A stretch of DNA of 64,000 nt from JABSSA01 sp039984715 (GCA_039984715.1 JBDWUA010000004.1:372001-436000); one strand, 5' to 3'; counted from the stretch's first letter, positions 44,792 through 54,729 are shown. Numbers and translations are program-made. The notes: a model not told the origin generated them from the sequence alone.

Positions 44792-47233
44792 ATGGCACTA
44801 CCAACAACTGCCCGCGTCGTCATCATTGGCGGTGGTGTCGTCGGAACATCCACGTTGTACCATCTGGCCAAGGCGGGATGGAAAGACTGTGTCTTGCTGG
44901 AAAAGAACGAATTGACGGCCGGATCGACGTGGCACGCGGCAGGCAATGTGCCCAACTTTGCCGGGTCTTGGGCCGTTATGAACATGCAGCGGTATTCTGC
45001 GGATATATACCGCACGTTGGGCGAAGATGTTGATTACCCGATGAATTATCACGTGACCGGCTCGATCCGACTGGCGCATTCAAAAGAGCGGATGCAAGAG
45101 TTCGAAAAGGTTGCGGGAATGGGCCGGTATCAGGGTCTGCAGATGGATATCTGCACGCCGCAAGAGCTGCAGCACTATAACCCGTTCATGGAAACCCACG
45201 ATCTTGAGGGGGGAATGTGGGATCCGTTGGATGGCGATATTGATCCGGCGCAGTTGACACAAGCCTTGGCCAAAGGTGCGCGGACTGCGGGTGGACATAT
45301 CGAACGTTTTTGTCCAGTCGAAGGCATCGACCGCGATGGTGATGAATGGATCGTCAAGACGGGCAAAGGCGAGGTTCGGTGCGAATACGTGGTGAACTGT
45401 GCCGGATATTACGCGCAGCGCGTGGGCGAGATGTTCAAGCCCTTTGGTGGGCGGACAGTGCCGATGGTGGTCATGTCGCACCAATACTTCCTGACTGAAC
45501 CGATCCCAGAACTGGAAGCGTGGACCAAGGAAAATGGCAAGAAAGTCGCCATGATCCGAGACGTCGATACGTCCTATTATTTGCGTCAGGAAAAGACGGG
45601 TCTGAACCTTGGTCCGTACGAGCGTAATTGTAAGGCGCATTGGGTCACGCCGGATGATCCGATGCCCGATGATTTCAGCTTTCAGCTATATCCCGACGAT
45701 TTGGAACGCCTAGAATATTACATCGAAGACGCCATGGCACGAATGCCGCTGTTGGGCACGTCGGGTGTAGGGCGCAACATCAACGGGCCTATTCCATACG
45801 CACCAGATGGGTTGCCGATGATCGGTCCTATGCCGGGTGTGAAGAATGCATTTGAAGGGCATTCCTTTACCTTCGGGATCGCGCAGGGCGGTGGTGCAGG
45901 TAAGGTGCTGTCGGAATGGATCATGCACGGTGAAACCGAGCTGGACATGTGGGCCGTCGATCCGCGTCGCTACACTGACTTTGCCGATCACGATTATTGC
46001 TTGTCCAAGGCGCAGGAAACCTATGGCCACGAATACGCGATGCATTTCCCGCATCACACGTGGCCCGCGGGACGGGACAAGAAACACTCTGCACTACATT
46101 CGCGACTGCAAGAAGCTGGTGCGGTTTTTGGCACGTATAATGGATGGGAGCGGGCCAATTATTATGCCAAGCCGGGCGATGATACGTCCGAGGCTGCAAC
46201 GCAAACCTGGGATCGCAATGGCCCTTGGGAAGCGCGCATCAAAGAGGAATGCGAAGCCGTGCGTGACGGATGTGGCATGTTGCCGATCACCGGTTTTTCA
46301 CGCATTTCCGTCGAAGGACCGGGCGCGCGTGATTGGATCGACAGCTTGACCGCATCACGTATGCCAAGCGTGGGCCGTGTGGGACTGGCCTATTTCGCGG
46401 ACAGCCGAGGACGGATCGTGACCGAAATGTCGGTTATCCCGCAATCGGATGATGTGATCTGGTTGATCACGGCGGCGACCGCGCAGTGGCATGATTTTGA
46501 ATTCCTATGGCGCCAAGCGCCCGAGGGTATCGAATTGCACGACCGCACCAAAAACTATGAATGTGTGTTGGTCACTGGACCCAAGTCACGCGAGGTTTTG
46601 TCTGATGTGGCCGAGGCTGATCTGGACAAAAGCTGGCTTAGTTTTCAGAACGCCAAAGTCGCAGGGCAGGATTGCGTTTTGTTGCGCGTATCCTTCGCCG
46701 GAGAGCTTGGATGGGAAGTGCATTGTGACTTTGATGCCGCCCCTGTGGTTTGGGATGCGTTGAAAGACAAAGGCGTGACCCCCTTTGGGATGTGGGCCTT
46801 GGACCGTTTGCGTCTGGAAAAGGGGTATCGCGCGTGGAAGGGCGATTTGTCGACGGATTATTCATTGCTTGAAGGTGGTTTGGATCGGTTCGTCAAACTG
46901 GACAAGCCGCACGATTTTCCGGGCAAGGCGGCCTTGTTGGTCGAGCAACAGCAAGGCGTCAAAAAACGATTTACAACCATGGTTATCGATGCCGGGGACC
47001 AAGACCCGCCTTACATGTCGACCGTATGGCATGGCGATGAAGTCGTGGGCGAGATCACGTCCAGCGGTTGGGGATACCGGGTCAATAAATGTATTGGCTT
47101 GGGGGTCGTGCGGGCCGATCTGGCGACAGAGGGCAGCACGCTAGAAGTCGAAATTTTTGGCGTGCGTTGCAAGGCAACAGTGCAGGCGGACCAACCCATG
47201 TGGGATGCAAAAAACGCGAGGATACGCGCATGA
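44792..47233 (+). CDS. FAD-dependent dimethylglycine/sarcosine dehydrogenase-like protein with GcvT domain
   Basis: An 813-residue two-part enzyme. Residues 1-400 form a DAO-type flavin domain: RVVIIGGGVVGTSTLYHL binds FAD and His48 in STWHAAG is the site that links FAD covalently in dimethylglycine and sarcosine dehydrogenases. Residues 430-810 form a GcvT/aminomethyltransferase domain that takes the oxidised methyl onto tetrahydrofolate (RLRLEKGYRAWKGDL near 680). These enzymes demethylate N-methylated glycines. Good ribosome site GGGAG. A short hairpin (GCGGGG/CCCCGC) lies just upstream. The downstream gene overlaps as ATGA. Its own substrate (dimethylglycine, sarcosine or another) is inferred. 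Confidence 0.88.
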   Translation: MALPTTARVVIIGGGVVGTSTLYHLAKAGWKDCVLLEKNELTAGSTWHAAGNVPNFAGSWAVMNMQRYSADIYRTLGEDVDYPMNYHVTGSIRLAHSKERMQEFEKVAGMGRYQGLQMDICTPQELQHYNPFMETHDLEGGMWDPLDGDIDPAQLTQALAKGARTAGGHIERFCPVEGIDRDGDEWIVKTGKGEVRCEYVVNCAGYYAQRVGEMFKPFGGRTVPMVVMSHQYFLTEPIPELEAWTKENGKKVAMIRDVDTSYYLRQEKTGLNLGPYERNCKAHWVTPDDPMPDDFSFQLYPDDLERLEYYIEDAMARMPLLGTSGVGRNINGPIPYAPDGLPMIGPMPGVKNAFEGHSFTFGIAQGGGAGKVLSEWIMHGETELDMWAVDPRRYTDFADHDYCLSKAQETYGHEYAMHFPHHTWPAGRDKKHSALHSRLQEAGAVFGTYNGWERANYYAKPGDDTSEAATQTWDRNGPWEARIKEECEAVRDGCGMLPITGFSRISVEGPGARDWIDSLTASRMPSVGRVGLAYFADSRGRIVTEMSVIPQSDDVIWLITAATAQWHDFEFLWRQAPEGIELHDRTKNYECVLVTGPKSREVLSDVAEADLDKSWLSFQNAKVAGQDCVLLRVSFAGELGWEVHCDFDAAPVVWDALKDKGVTPFGMWALDRLRLEKGYRAWKGDLSTDYSLLEGGLDRFVKLDKPHDFPGKAALLVEQQQGVKKRFTTMVIDAGDQDPPYMSTVWHGDEVVGEITSSGWGYRVNKCIGLGVVRADLATEGSTLEVEIFGVRCKATVQADQPMWDAKNARIRA

Positions 47234-48120
47234 CGCAGATAACCCTTTTGGATGGGGGCATGGGGCAGGAATTGGTCAAACGCTCCGGTGATACGCCTTC
47301 GCCTTTATGGGCCACTCAGGTGATGATCGATCACCCCGGTTTGGTACAAGGCATTCATGCGGATTTCTTTGCGGCTGGGGCGACGATCGCCACCACAAAT
47401 ACCTATGCGGTTCTGCGCGACCGGCTGGCGCCCTCGGGTCAGGAAGACAAGTTCGAAGACCTGCACAAAGCCGCGCTTGCCGAAGCAAAGGCGGCGCAAG
47501 CGGCGCATGGATCTGGGCGGATTGCTGGATCAATTGGACCGTTGGGGGCGTCTTATCGGGCGGATATCCATCCGGCTTATGATGAGGCGGTGGGGCTTTA
47601 TGGTGAAATCGCTGATCTGATCGCACCCGATTGCGATGTGATTTTATGCGAAACGGTTGTGTCGGTCTTGCATGCGCAATCCGTTCTTGAGGGGGCAAAA
47701 AGGGCGGGGAAACCAGTTTGGCTGGCCTTTACTGTGGATGATGAGGATGGGACGTTTTTGCGTTCGGGTGAGCCGTTGCGCGATGTCTTATCCATTGCCA
47801 AGGACGCCGACGGAGTGCTGGCCAATTGTTCCGCCCCCGAAGCGATGCCTGCTGCGTTGGACGTTTTGGCCCAAACGGGTCTGCCCTTTGGAGCATATGC
47901 CAATGGGTTTACGCAGATCACCAAGGATTTCCTAAAGACCAACCCAACCGTGGATTCCCTAAGCGCGCGACGTGACATGGGGCCTGCCACCTATGCCGAT
48001 CACGTCATGAACTGGGTGGATCAGGGCGCGACGCTGGTCGGTGGCTGCTGCGAAATCTCGCCTGCGCATATTGCTGAAATATCCGAACGCCTGCGCGCTG
48101 CTGGGCATACGATCGTCTGA
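47230..48120 (+). CDS. Homocysteine S-methyltransferase family protein (betaine- or related-methyl donor)
   Basis: A 296-residue TIM-barrel of the homocysteine S-methyltransferase family. Zinc ligands are visible: Cys200 in VLANCSAPEA and Cys273-Cys274 in LVGGCCEISP; LLDGGMGQEL is the family start and ATIATTNTYA the first active-site motif. The methyl donor may be glycine betaine, dimethylsulfoniopropionate, S-methylmethionine or similar. Lying between two demethylating dehydrogenases makes betaine plausible: it would give dimethylglycine and methionine. Start overlaps the previous stop as ATGA, and the next gene begins 12 bases after its end. Confidence 0.88.
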   Translation: MTQITLLDGGMGQELVKRSGDTPSPLWATQVMIDHPGLVQGIHADFFAAGATIATTNTYAVLRDRLAPSGQEDKFEDLHKAALAEAKAAQAAHGSGRIAGSIGPLGASYRADIHPAYDEAVGLYGEIADLIAPDCDVILCETVVSVLHAQSVLEGAKRAGKPVWLAFTVDDEDGTFLRSGEPLRDVLSIAKDADGVLANCSAPEAMPAALDVLAQTGLPFGAYANGFTQITKDFLKTNPTVDSLSARRDMGPATYADHVMNWVDQGATLVGGCCEISPAHIAEISERLRAAGHTIV

Positions 48121-48132
48121 ACGGAGAACATT

Positions 48133-50574
48133 ATGCCGGATCTTCCCAGCCACGCCCGCGTTGTCATCATTGGTGGCGGTGTTATTGGGTGTTCGGTTGC
48201 CTACCATCTGACCAAGCTTGGGTGGAAAGACGTGGTTTTGCTGGAACGCAAGCAACTGACCAGTGGCACGACATGGCATGCGGCCGGTTTGATTGCCCAA
48301 TTGCGGGCCACAGCGAACATGACCAAATTGGCGCGGTATTCGCAGGAACTGTATGGGGCGCTCGAAGCTGAAACGGGCGTTGCGACCGGGTTCAAACGAT
48401 GCGGGTCCATCACGGCGGCATTAAACAGCGAACGCATGGAAGAATTACAACGTCAGGCGGCAATGGCCCGTGCGTTTGGGGTTGAGGTTGACGAAATTTC
48501 ACCCAGTGAGGTCAAAGCCCGGTACGAACATCTGAATATCGATGGCGTTGTTGGCGGCGTGTACCTGCCGCTGGATGGACAAGGTGATCCCGGCAACATC
48601 GCGCAAGCTTTGGCCAAAGGTGCGCGCCAGCGGGGTGCGAGGGTCCAAGAACGTGTGGCTGTCACTGGCGTTGTGCGCGACGGACGGCATATCACTGGCG
48701 TTGATTGGTCAGGCGAGGATGGCAGCCAAGGTCACATGACCTGCGATGCGGTGGTGAATTGCGCCGGAATGTGGGGGCATGACGTGGGCAAGATGCTGGG
48801 CACCAATGTGCCGCTTCAGGCCTGCGAACACTTTTACATCGTGACAGAAAACATCGCCGGGTTGTCGCAACTGCCTGTGCTGCGCATGCCGGATGAGTGT
48901 GCGTATTTCAAAGAGGATGCGGGAAAAATCCTTTTGGGTGCGTTTGAACCGGTTTCAAAGCCGTGGGGGCCGATCCCAAAGGACTTTGAATTTGATCAAT
49001 TGCCCGAAGATTTCGATCACTTTGAACCCATCTTAGAAGCGGCCGTTAATCGGATGCCAATGCTGGCCGAAGCGGGCATTCACACGTTTTTCAACGGCCC
49101 GGAAAGTTTCACGCCAGATGATGCATATCACCTTGGTTTAACGCCCGAGATGGACAATGTCTGGGTCGCGGCTGGTTTCAATTCCATTGGCATCCAGTCG
49201 GCTGGGGGCGCGGGCATGGCGCTGGCGCAATGGATGGAAGATGGGGACAAACCATTTGATTTGGGCGATGTCGACATTTCCCGAATGGCTCCGTTTCAGG
49301 GCAACAAACAATACCTCATGGCGCGTTCATCCGAAACTTTGGGCCTGCTTTACGCGGATCACTTCCCGTTTCGTCAAAAGGCGACGGCGCGCGGGGTGCG
49401 GCGCACGCCGTTTCACCACCACATGCTGCAACACGGCGCGGTCATGGGCGAACTGTCGGGATGGGAACGCGCCAATTGGTTTGCGCGGGGTGGGCAAGCG
49501 CCGGACTATGAATACAGTTGGAAACGTCAGAATTTCTTTGACAACGTTGCCACCGAACATAAGGCAGTGCGCACCAATGTTGGCATGTATGACATGTCGT
49601 CCTTTGGCAAAATCCGCGTTGAAGGGCCGGATGCAACCGCGTTCCTGAATTATGTGGCGGGTGGTCAATATGACGTGCCCATTGGCAAAATCGTCTATTC
49701 GCAATTCCTGAACGTAAATGGCGGGATCGAAGCGGATGTCACGATCACGCGGATCACCCAAACGGCCTATTTGGTTGTGACACCCGCCGCGACGCGCCTT
49801 GCGGATCAGACGTGGCTGGAACGTCATGTGGGCGCATTTGGTGTTGTGATTACAGACGTCACAGCAGGCGAAGGTGTGTTGGCCGTGATGGGCCCACAAG
49901 CACGCGCCTTGTTGCAGGCGGTTTCACCCAATGACTTTTCGAACGACGTGAACCCGTTTGGCACGGCGCAAGATATCGAAATTGGTCTCGGCTTGGCACG
50001 GGTGCACCGCGTGACCTATGTCGGTGAACTGGGTTGGGAGATTTACGTGTCATCCGACATGGCAGGGCATGTCTTTGAAACGTTGCACGAGGCTGGACAA
50101 GAGTTTGGTTTGAAACTGTGTGGCATGCACATGATGGATACGTGCCGCATCGAAAAAGGCTTTCGCCATTTTGGACATGATATCACTTGCGAAGATCATG
50201 TGTTGGAAGCGGGCCTTGGATTTGCAGTCAAAACAGACAAACCTGATTTCATCGGGCGCGATGCGGTTCTGAAAAAGAAGGACACCGGATTGTCCAAGCG
50301 ATTGGTGCAATTCAAACTGAACGATCCTGAGCCGCTTTTGTATCACAACGAACCCATCCTACGGGACGGTGAAATCGTGGGATACTTATCATCCGGCGCA
50401 TACGGGCACCATTTGGGCGCGGCGATTGGCCTTGGTTATGTGCCTTGCGAAGGCGAAACCGCCTCAGACGTATTGGCGTCAAGTTACGAGATTGACGTGT
50501 GCGGCACACGCGTCAAAGCCGACGTGTCGTTAAAGCCGATGTATGATCCAAAATCGGAGCGGGTGAAGGTTTAA
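48133..50574 (+). CDS. FAD-dependent dimethylglycine/sarcosine dehydrogenase-like protein with GcvT domain (second copy)
   Basis: Also 813 residues, with the same layout as the other copy: FAD motif RVVIIGGGVIGCSVAYHL, covalent-FAD His49 in TTWHAAG, and a GcvT C-terminal half with TCRIEKGFRHFGHDITCED near 670. The two copies are clearly different along their length, so they are old paralogues and not a recent duplication. One may act on dimethylglycine and the other on sarcosine. CGGAG precedes the start. The stop overlaps the convergent esterase gene by 4 nt. Confidence 0.88.
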   Translation: MPDLPSHARVVIIGGGVIGCSVAYHLTKLGWKDVVLLERKQLTSGTTWHAAGLIAQLRATANMTKLARYSQELYGALEAETGVATGFKRCGSITAALNSERMEELQRQAAMARAFGVEVDEISPSEVKARYEHLNIDGVVGGVYLPLDGQGDPGNIAQALAKGARQRGARVQERVAVTGVVRDGRHITGVDWSGEDGSQGHMTCDAVVNCAGMWGHDVGKMLGTNVPLQACEHFYIVTENIAGLSQLPVLRMPDECAYFKEDAGKILLGAFEPVSKPWGPIPKDFEFDQLPEDFDHFEPILEAAVNRMPMLAEAGIHTFFNGPESFTPDDAYHLGLTPEMDNVWVAAGFNSIGIQSAGGAGMALAQWMEDGDKPFDLGDVDISRMAPFQGNKQYLMARSSETLGLLYADHFPFRQKATARGVRRTPFHHHMLQHGAVMGELSGWERANWFARGGQAPDYEYSWKRQNFFDNVATEHKAVRTNVGMYDMSSFGKIRVEGPDATAFLNYVAGGQYDVPIGKIVYSQFLNVNGGIEADVTITRITQTAYLVVTPAATRLADQTWLERHVGAFGVVITDVTAGEGVLAVMGPQARALLQAVSPNDFSNDVNPFGTAQDIEIGLGLARVHRVTYVGELGWEIYVSSDMAGHVFETLHEAGQEFGLKLCGMHMMDTCRIEKGFRHFGHDITCEDHVLEAGLGFAVKTDKPDFIGRDAVLKKKDTGLSKRLVQFKLNDPEPLLYHNEPILRDGEIVGYLSSGAYGHHLGAAIGLGYVPCEGETASDVLASSYEIDVCGTRVKADVSLKPMYDPKSERVKV

Positions 50575-51398
50575 CCCGCTTCGAAAAAGTCTTTGGCCAA
50601 ATCTGTCCATCCGCGGGGCAGACCATGGCCCCCGTCGTGGATACACATTTTCAACGCCCCGGCATCACAGCTTTCGTTCCAATCCCGGCAACGGAAGGTT
50701 TCGCCGATTTCGATCTTATCTGGGTTGGTTCTACAGCTGTTGAGAGCTCGCGCGCGGGTAAAGCTTTCGAACAAATCGCCTTGATGCCAATCCCGGATGC
50801 CGCGTCCTTCAAAGGGGACTTGGGCATCGGCAAACCCATGCACCTGCAAAAATCGGATTGGGCCGGTTGCACAATCCGTTGGATTGGGGCGACGCAGTGC
50901 GCCAGACACGGACACAAATGCATTGAAGCGATCCCCGGCAAGGCACGCCATGCGCCAGACCATTGACCCACCTGCGGAAAACCCGCCCGCAAAAATGCGG
51001 TCTGTGTCCAAAGGAATGCGCTTTTCCACGTCATCCATCACACGAAGCGTGAAGGCGACATCGTCGCGCTGACTTGGGGGTAAATCGCGGGCGGGCCATG
51101 CGCGCACCTTGCGGCCCGGAATAAATGCGCCGTTGGGTGCAATCAGCAAATACCCGTTGTTCACAAAGGAATTGCGCAATCCGCTCGAACGAAAGATCGA
51201 AGCCGCCGATGAATTATGCCCGTGATAAAACACCAGTGCTGGCAACGGTGTTTCGCCATCCCAATCTGGTGGAAAGACCAGATGGTAATCGCCCTCATCC
51301 ACTTCGCAGGCGGCGTCCTTCCCGCACGGGGTTTGAGACGTGGTTTGTGCATGCACAGGCAGGGCGAGGATCATCAAAAGGGCGATAAAAAAGCGCAT
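50571..51398 (-). CDS. PHB-depolymerase/feruloyl-esterase-type alpha/beta hydrolase
   Basis: A 275-residue exported hydrolase. Signal peptide MRFFIALLMILALPVHA, then PALVFYHGHNSSA (oxyanion region), GGFSAGGSM with the nucleophile Ser in GxSxG, and a late GGHGLPRGW with the catalytic His. It belongs to the LpqC/Esterase_phd group, which includes PHB depolymerases, feruloyl and acetyl-xylan esterases. The substrate is open. CGGAGC fixes the start; 48 in-frame codons upstream are not used. Convergent with the dehydrogenase gene. Confidence 0.86.
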   Translation of the reverse strand: MRFFIALLMILALPVHAQTTSQTPCGKDAACEVDEGDYHLVFPPDWDGETPLPALVFYHGHNSSAASIFRSSGLRNSFVNNGYLLIAPNGAFIPGRKVRAWPARDLPPSQRDDVAFTLRVMDDVEKRIPLDTDRIFAGGFSAGGSMVWRMACLAGDRFNAFVSVSGALRRPNPTDCATGPIRFLQVHGFADAQVPFEGRGIRDWHQGDLFESFTRARALNSCRTNPDKIEIGETFRCRDWNESCDAGALKMCIHDGGHGLPRGWTDLAKDFFEAG

Positions 51399-51528
51399 GA
51401 TTGCTCCGATAATATGTTCAGTGCAGGCAACATGGGACCGGGGTGGAATGGAAGGGGCGAAACGATGATTTCGCTGAAACGTGATCAGATGGCTTGCAAA
51501 GATGCGCGCGATTTGTGAGGGCAGTGCC

Positions 51529-52182
51529 ATGCATGATAACACCTATAATCCGCCCGATGACCCGCTGAACATCGTATACGAAGATTCCGAAGTTCTGGCG
51601 TTGGATAAACCGTCGGGCTTGTTAAGCGTTCCGGGCAAAGGTCCAGAGCTGGCGGATTGTCTGATCAGCCGCGTTCAAACCGTGTTTCCCCATGCGTTGC
51701 TGGTGCATCGTCTTGATCGGGACACGTCTGGTGTGATGATCTTTGGGCTTAGTCCGCATGCGCAGCGGCATTTGGGTTTACAGTTTGAAAAACGCCAGAT
51801 GAAGAAAACCTATGTTGCGCGGGTGTGGGGCAGGGTTGGCGAAGATACAGGAACCGTTGATTTACCGTTATGTGTCGATTGGCCAAACCGTCCAAAGCAG
51901 CATGTGAATTATGAAAAGGGCAAAGCCTCGGTTACAGATTGGAAGGTTTTGCGGCGCGAGGCAGATGACACAACGCGCATGCGCTTGATGCCCCAAACTG
52001 GGCGCAGTCATCAATTGCGGGTTCATATGTTGGAAATTGGACACCCGATCCTTGGCGATCCGTTTTATGCAGAAGGACCGGCTGGGGATTATCCACGCTT
52101 GATGCTGCACGCGGAAGAATTGCGCCTGCGCTCGCCCGCGGACGGGCGAGGCGTTCGTGTTAGGGCGAAAACACCCTTTTGA
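51529..52182 (+). CDS. RluA-family pseudouridine synthase
   Basis: A 217-residue RluA-type enzyme. LVHRLDRDTSGVMIFGL holds the catalytic Asp, IVYEDSEVLALDKPSGLLSV is the typical start and TGRSHQLRVHMLEIGHPILG the later signature. It has no S4 domain. The target (rRNA or tRNA uridines) is not clear; RluA itself modifies both 23S rRNA and tRNA. The start is fixed by GAGGG; upstream in-frame codons are not used. Convergent with the aldehyde dehydrogenase, 12 bases apart. Confidence 0.9.
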   Translation: MHDNTYNPPDDPLNIVYEDSEVLALDKPSGLLSVPGKGPELADCLISRVQTVFPHALLVHRLDRDTSGVMIFGLSPHAQRHLGLQFEKRQMKKTYVARVWGRVGEDTGTVDLPLCVDWPNRPKQHVNYEKGKASVTDWKVLRREADDTTRMRLMPQTGRSHQLRVHMLEIGHPILGDPFYAEGPAGDYPRLMLHAEELRLRSPADGRGVRVRAKTPF

Positions 52183-52194
52183 TTTTTCGCCTGT

Positions 52195-53634
52195 TTATTC
52201 GGCGGCCCAGCCTGACACGGCTTTGACTTCGAGGAAATCTTCGATCCCCCAGATGCCGCCTTCGCGCCCGTTCCCGGATTGCTTCATTCCACCAAACGGA
52301 GACCCGGCGGCGCGGGATGTCCCGTTCATTTCCACCATGCCAGACCGCAATTGCGTTGCCAGACGATTGGCCCGTTGGCTGTCCTGCGTCTGCACGTAAT
52401 TCGTGAGGCCATAGGGTGTGTCATTCGCGATTTCGACGGCTTCTTCTTCGGTGTCAAAAGGAATGATCGACAAGACGGGGCCAAAGATTTCTTCGCGTGC
52501 AATGACCATATCGTTGTTCACGTCGGCAAACACGGTGGGGCGCACATAATAGCCTTTGTTCAAACCTTCGGGACGACCAACGCCCCCCGCAACCAATCGA
52601 GCCCCTTCGTCGATGCCCTTTTGGATCAGGTCTTGGACTTTACCCCATTGGGTGGCGTTGACGACGGGGCCAATGTGACGCCCTTCGTCGCTGGCCGGTC
52701 CAACCGAGATCTTTTGTGCGACGGCTGCGGCTTCTTCGACGGCTTTGTCATAGACACCGCGTTGCACCAACATACGCGAAGGCGCGTTACAGCTTTGGCC
52801 GGTGTTGTTCATCATGTGCAGCACACCGCGTTTGACGGCCTTTTCATCGGCATCGTCAAAGACAAGGTTCGCGCCCTTACCGCCCAATTCGAGATGCACA
52901 CGCTTCAACGTATCGGCCGCGTTTTTCGAGATCAAAGTCCCGGCGCGTGTCGATCCCGTAAAGCTGACCATATCCACGTCTTTGTGACCTGACAGAGTGG
53001 TGCCAACCCCAACGCCATCGCCATTCACAAGGTTAAAGACACCTTTGGGGAAACCGGCCTGATCCATCAATTCGGCAAAGACCATCGCGTTCAACGGGCT
53101 TTCTTCGGATGGTTTCAACACCATCGTACACCCCGCAACGGCTGCGGCGCCAACTTTCAACGTGACCTGATTCATCGGCCAGTTCCACGGCGTGATCAAT
53201 GCGCAGACGCCAACCGGTTCATAGATGATCCGATCACCCGGCGCGTGATCACCCAGCGGGCGATTGAATTCAAAGTTCCGTGCTGCGCGGACAAAATTCT
53301 TGAGATGCCACGTGCCTGCACCGACTTGCTGCGCGCGGGCCATATCGATGGGAGCACCCATTTCGGCGCTCATCGCTTGGGCCAGTTCTTCACCTTTTTC
53401 GCTGTACAGGCTGATCAGCTTTTCGACGTAACCAATGCGGTCTTCGATCGGCGTGCTCATCCAATCCGGAAAAGCAGCCTTGGCGGCTGCGACGGCTGCT
53501 TCTGCATCAGCGGCACCGCCAAGCGAGATTGTGGCGCAGGGTTCTTCCAATGACGGGTCGACTACGTGATGGTCGGTTCCTGCAATCGGATCCACCCAAG
53601 ATCCATTTATGTAAAACTGGCGTTTTTCAAGCAT
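52195..53634 (-). CDS. Aldehyde dehydrogenase family protein
   Basis: A 479-residue NAD(P)-dependent aldehyde dehydrogenase. LELGGKGANLVFDDAD holds the general-base Glu, and NNTGQSCNAPSRML the catalytic Cys; FTGSTRAGTLI and PWNWPMNQ are the coenzyme loops. The substrate could be betaine aldehyde, given the methylglycine genes nearby, but the family is too broad to say and the gene runs the other way. AGAGG precedes the ATG; 19 extra in-frame codons upstream are not used. Confidence 0.92.
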   Translation of the reverse strand: MLEKRQFYINGSWVDPIAGTDHHVVDPSLEEPCATISLGGAADAEAAVAAAKAAFPDWMSTPIEDRIGYVEKLISLYSEKGEELAQAMSAEMGAPIDMARAQQVGAGTWHLKNFVRAARNFEFNRPLGDHAPGDRIIYEPVGVCALITPWNWPMNQVTLKVGAAAVAGCTMVLKPSEESPLNAMVFAELMDQAGFPKGVFNLVNGDGVGVGTTLSGHKDVDMVSFTGSTRAGTLISKNAADTLKRVHLELGGKGANLVFDDADEKAVKRGVLHMMNNTGQSCNAPSRMLVQRGVYDKAVEEAAAVAQKISVGPASDEGRHIGPVVNATQWGKVQDLIQKGIDEGARLVAGGVGRPEGLNKGYYVRPTVFADVNNDMVIAREEIFGPVLSIIPFDTEEEAVEIANDTPYGLTNYVQTQDSQRANRLATQLRSGMVEMNGTSRAAGSPFGGMKQSGNGREGGIWGIEDFLEVKAVSGWAAE

Positions 53635-53718
53635 TTGACACCTCTGATGCTGTTGGATGTACGACTCAGGTCGAGCCGTACACCGTTGCACGGATAGAGA
53701 CGTCGCCGGCTTGGATTG

Positions 53719-54078
53719 TCAAACGCTTGGAACGTCGGGCATTTCAATCGGAAGGCCTGTATTGGCAAGAATTGAATTGATCGCGCCCCATACAACGCCA
53801 ACAATTGCGTTCCATGCTTTTTCCAAGGTCAGCACGCTTAACATGACCAGATGCCGCGCAAAGGCTTCTGTCTGTTCTTCGAGACGTTTGGTAAAGCGTT
53901 TGAACATCGTGTTGTTCTTCTTAAGCGAGCCAAAAGCGCGTTCTTCTGCGATGACCAGAGCAAACCGAGCCAGGCGTTCGGATTGTTCTTCGGCGAACAT
54001 CTTGACCGTGCCAAACCCGTCGTGCAATTCGCCTTTCAAAGCCGCAATAATTTGCGTGACAATATCTTGAACTTTCAT
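53719..54078 (-). CDS. Unknown helical protein, operon partner of a lipoprotein
   Basis: A 119-residue protein of no family I can name. It is mostly charged amphipathic helix (LKKNNTMFKRFTKRLEEQTE) with a hydrophobic stretch near the end (LEKAWNAIVGVVWGAINSIL) that could sit on or in the membrane. It begins 6 bases after the end of the lipoprotein gene on the same strand, so they are an operon and may act together at the envelope. A phasin-like or membrane-associated role is possible, but there is no direct support. Confidence 0.6.
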   Translation of the reverse strand: MKVQDIVTQIIAALKGELHDGFGTVKMFAEEQSERLARFALVIAEERAFGSLKKNNTMFKRFTKRLEEQTEAFARHLVMLSVLTLEKAWNAIVGVVWGAINSILANTGLPIEMPDVPSV

Positions 54079-54084
54079 ATCAAA

Positions 54085-54585
54085 TTACCTTTCCAATGCT
54101 GACTCGATTGTCAGGATCGCATTTATGGACAGCTCGTAATCGGCCTTGAACAATTCGACCAAACCGTCATCCAAACCGCTGTCTTTGTGCGTGTTTCGCA
54201 TGTCCCTTAACCCGTCAGCCACTGCTGTAAGATCGCTAGGTGTCGTATCAAGGCACTCAGCTGCATCCGGTGATTTACAGATTGTCTCAAACCGTGCTGA
54301 ACGGGCAAGACGCTGACCCAACGGAGGAATATCCCGCGCTTTGGCTTGCGTAATCGCGCCTTCAAAACCACCAATCAGGTCGTTGTAGTCGCGTTCGAAC
54401 TTAACAAAATCGCTGCGCGGTGATCCGTCTTCGACAGCGGCAAACAAAGCCAGCGTTTTGCCGTTCAGTTCGTCAACCTTGCGAACAAGGCTGCCGTCAA
54501 AAGGGGGTAAAACGCTAACGGTACAAGAAACAATAAAAAGAAAAGCGAATAAAATAAGGCCTGCGGGCCTAAGAATGACTTGCAT
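54085..54585 (-). CDS. Putative lipoprotein of unknown function
   Basis: A 166-residue protein. The N-terminus MQVILRPAGLILFAFLFIVS followed by Cys is a type II signal peptide, so it is a lipoprotein. The rest is helical (KVDELNGKTLALFAAVEDGS, LTAVADGLRDMRNTHKD). It matches nothing I recognise. The start follows GGGAGG; the longer frame to 54639 is not used. The gene after it encodes a small amphipathic protein, 6 bases away. Confidence 0.7.
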   Translation of the reverse strand: MQVILRPAGLILFAFLFIVSCTVSVLPPFDGSLVRKVDELNGKTLALFAAVEDGSPRSDFVKFERDYNDLIGGFEGAITQAKARDIPPLGQRLARSARFETICKSPDAAECLDTTPSDLTAVADGLRDMRNTHKDSGLDDGLVELFKADYELSINAILTIESALER

Positions 54586-54729
54586 CAAATATCCTCCCAC
54601 TATGCTCGTAAAACTAGCACAAAGGGAGCAGATCAGCAATTTATCAATAGACGACCACAGTTATGGCGATGGTCAGAGGGTGCCAAATTGCCAAGCGGTC
54701 CCCGCAGACACCGCTTGTAATGTGCGATT

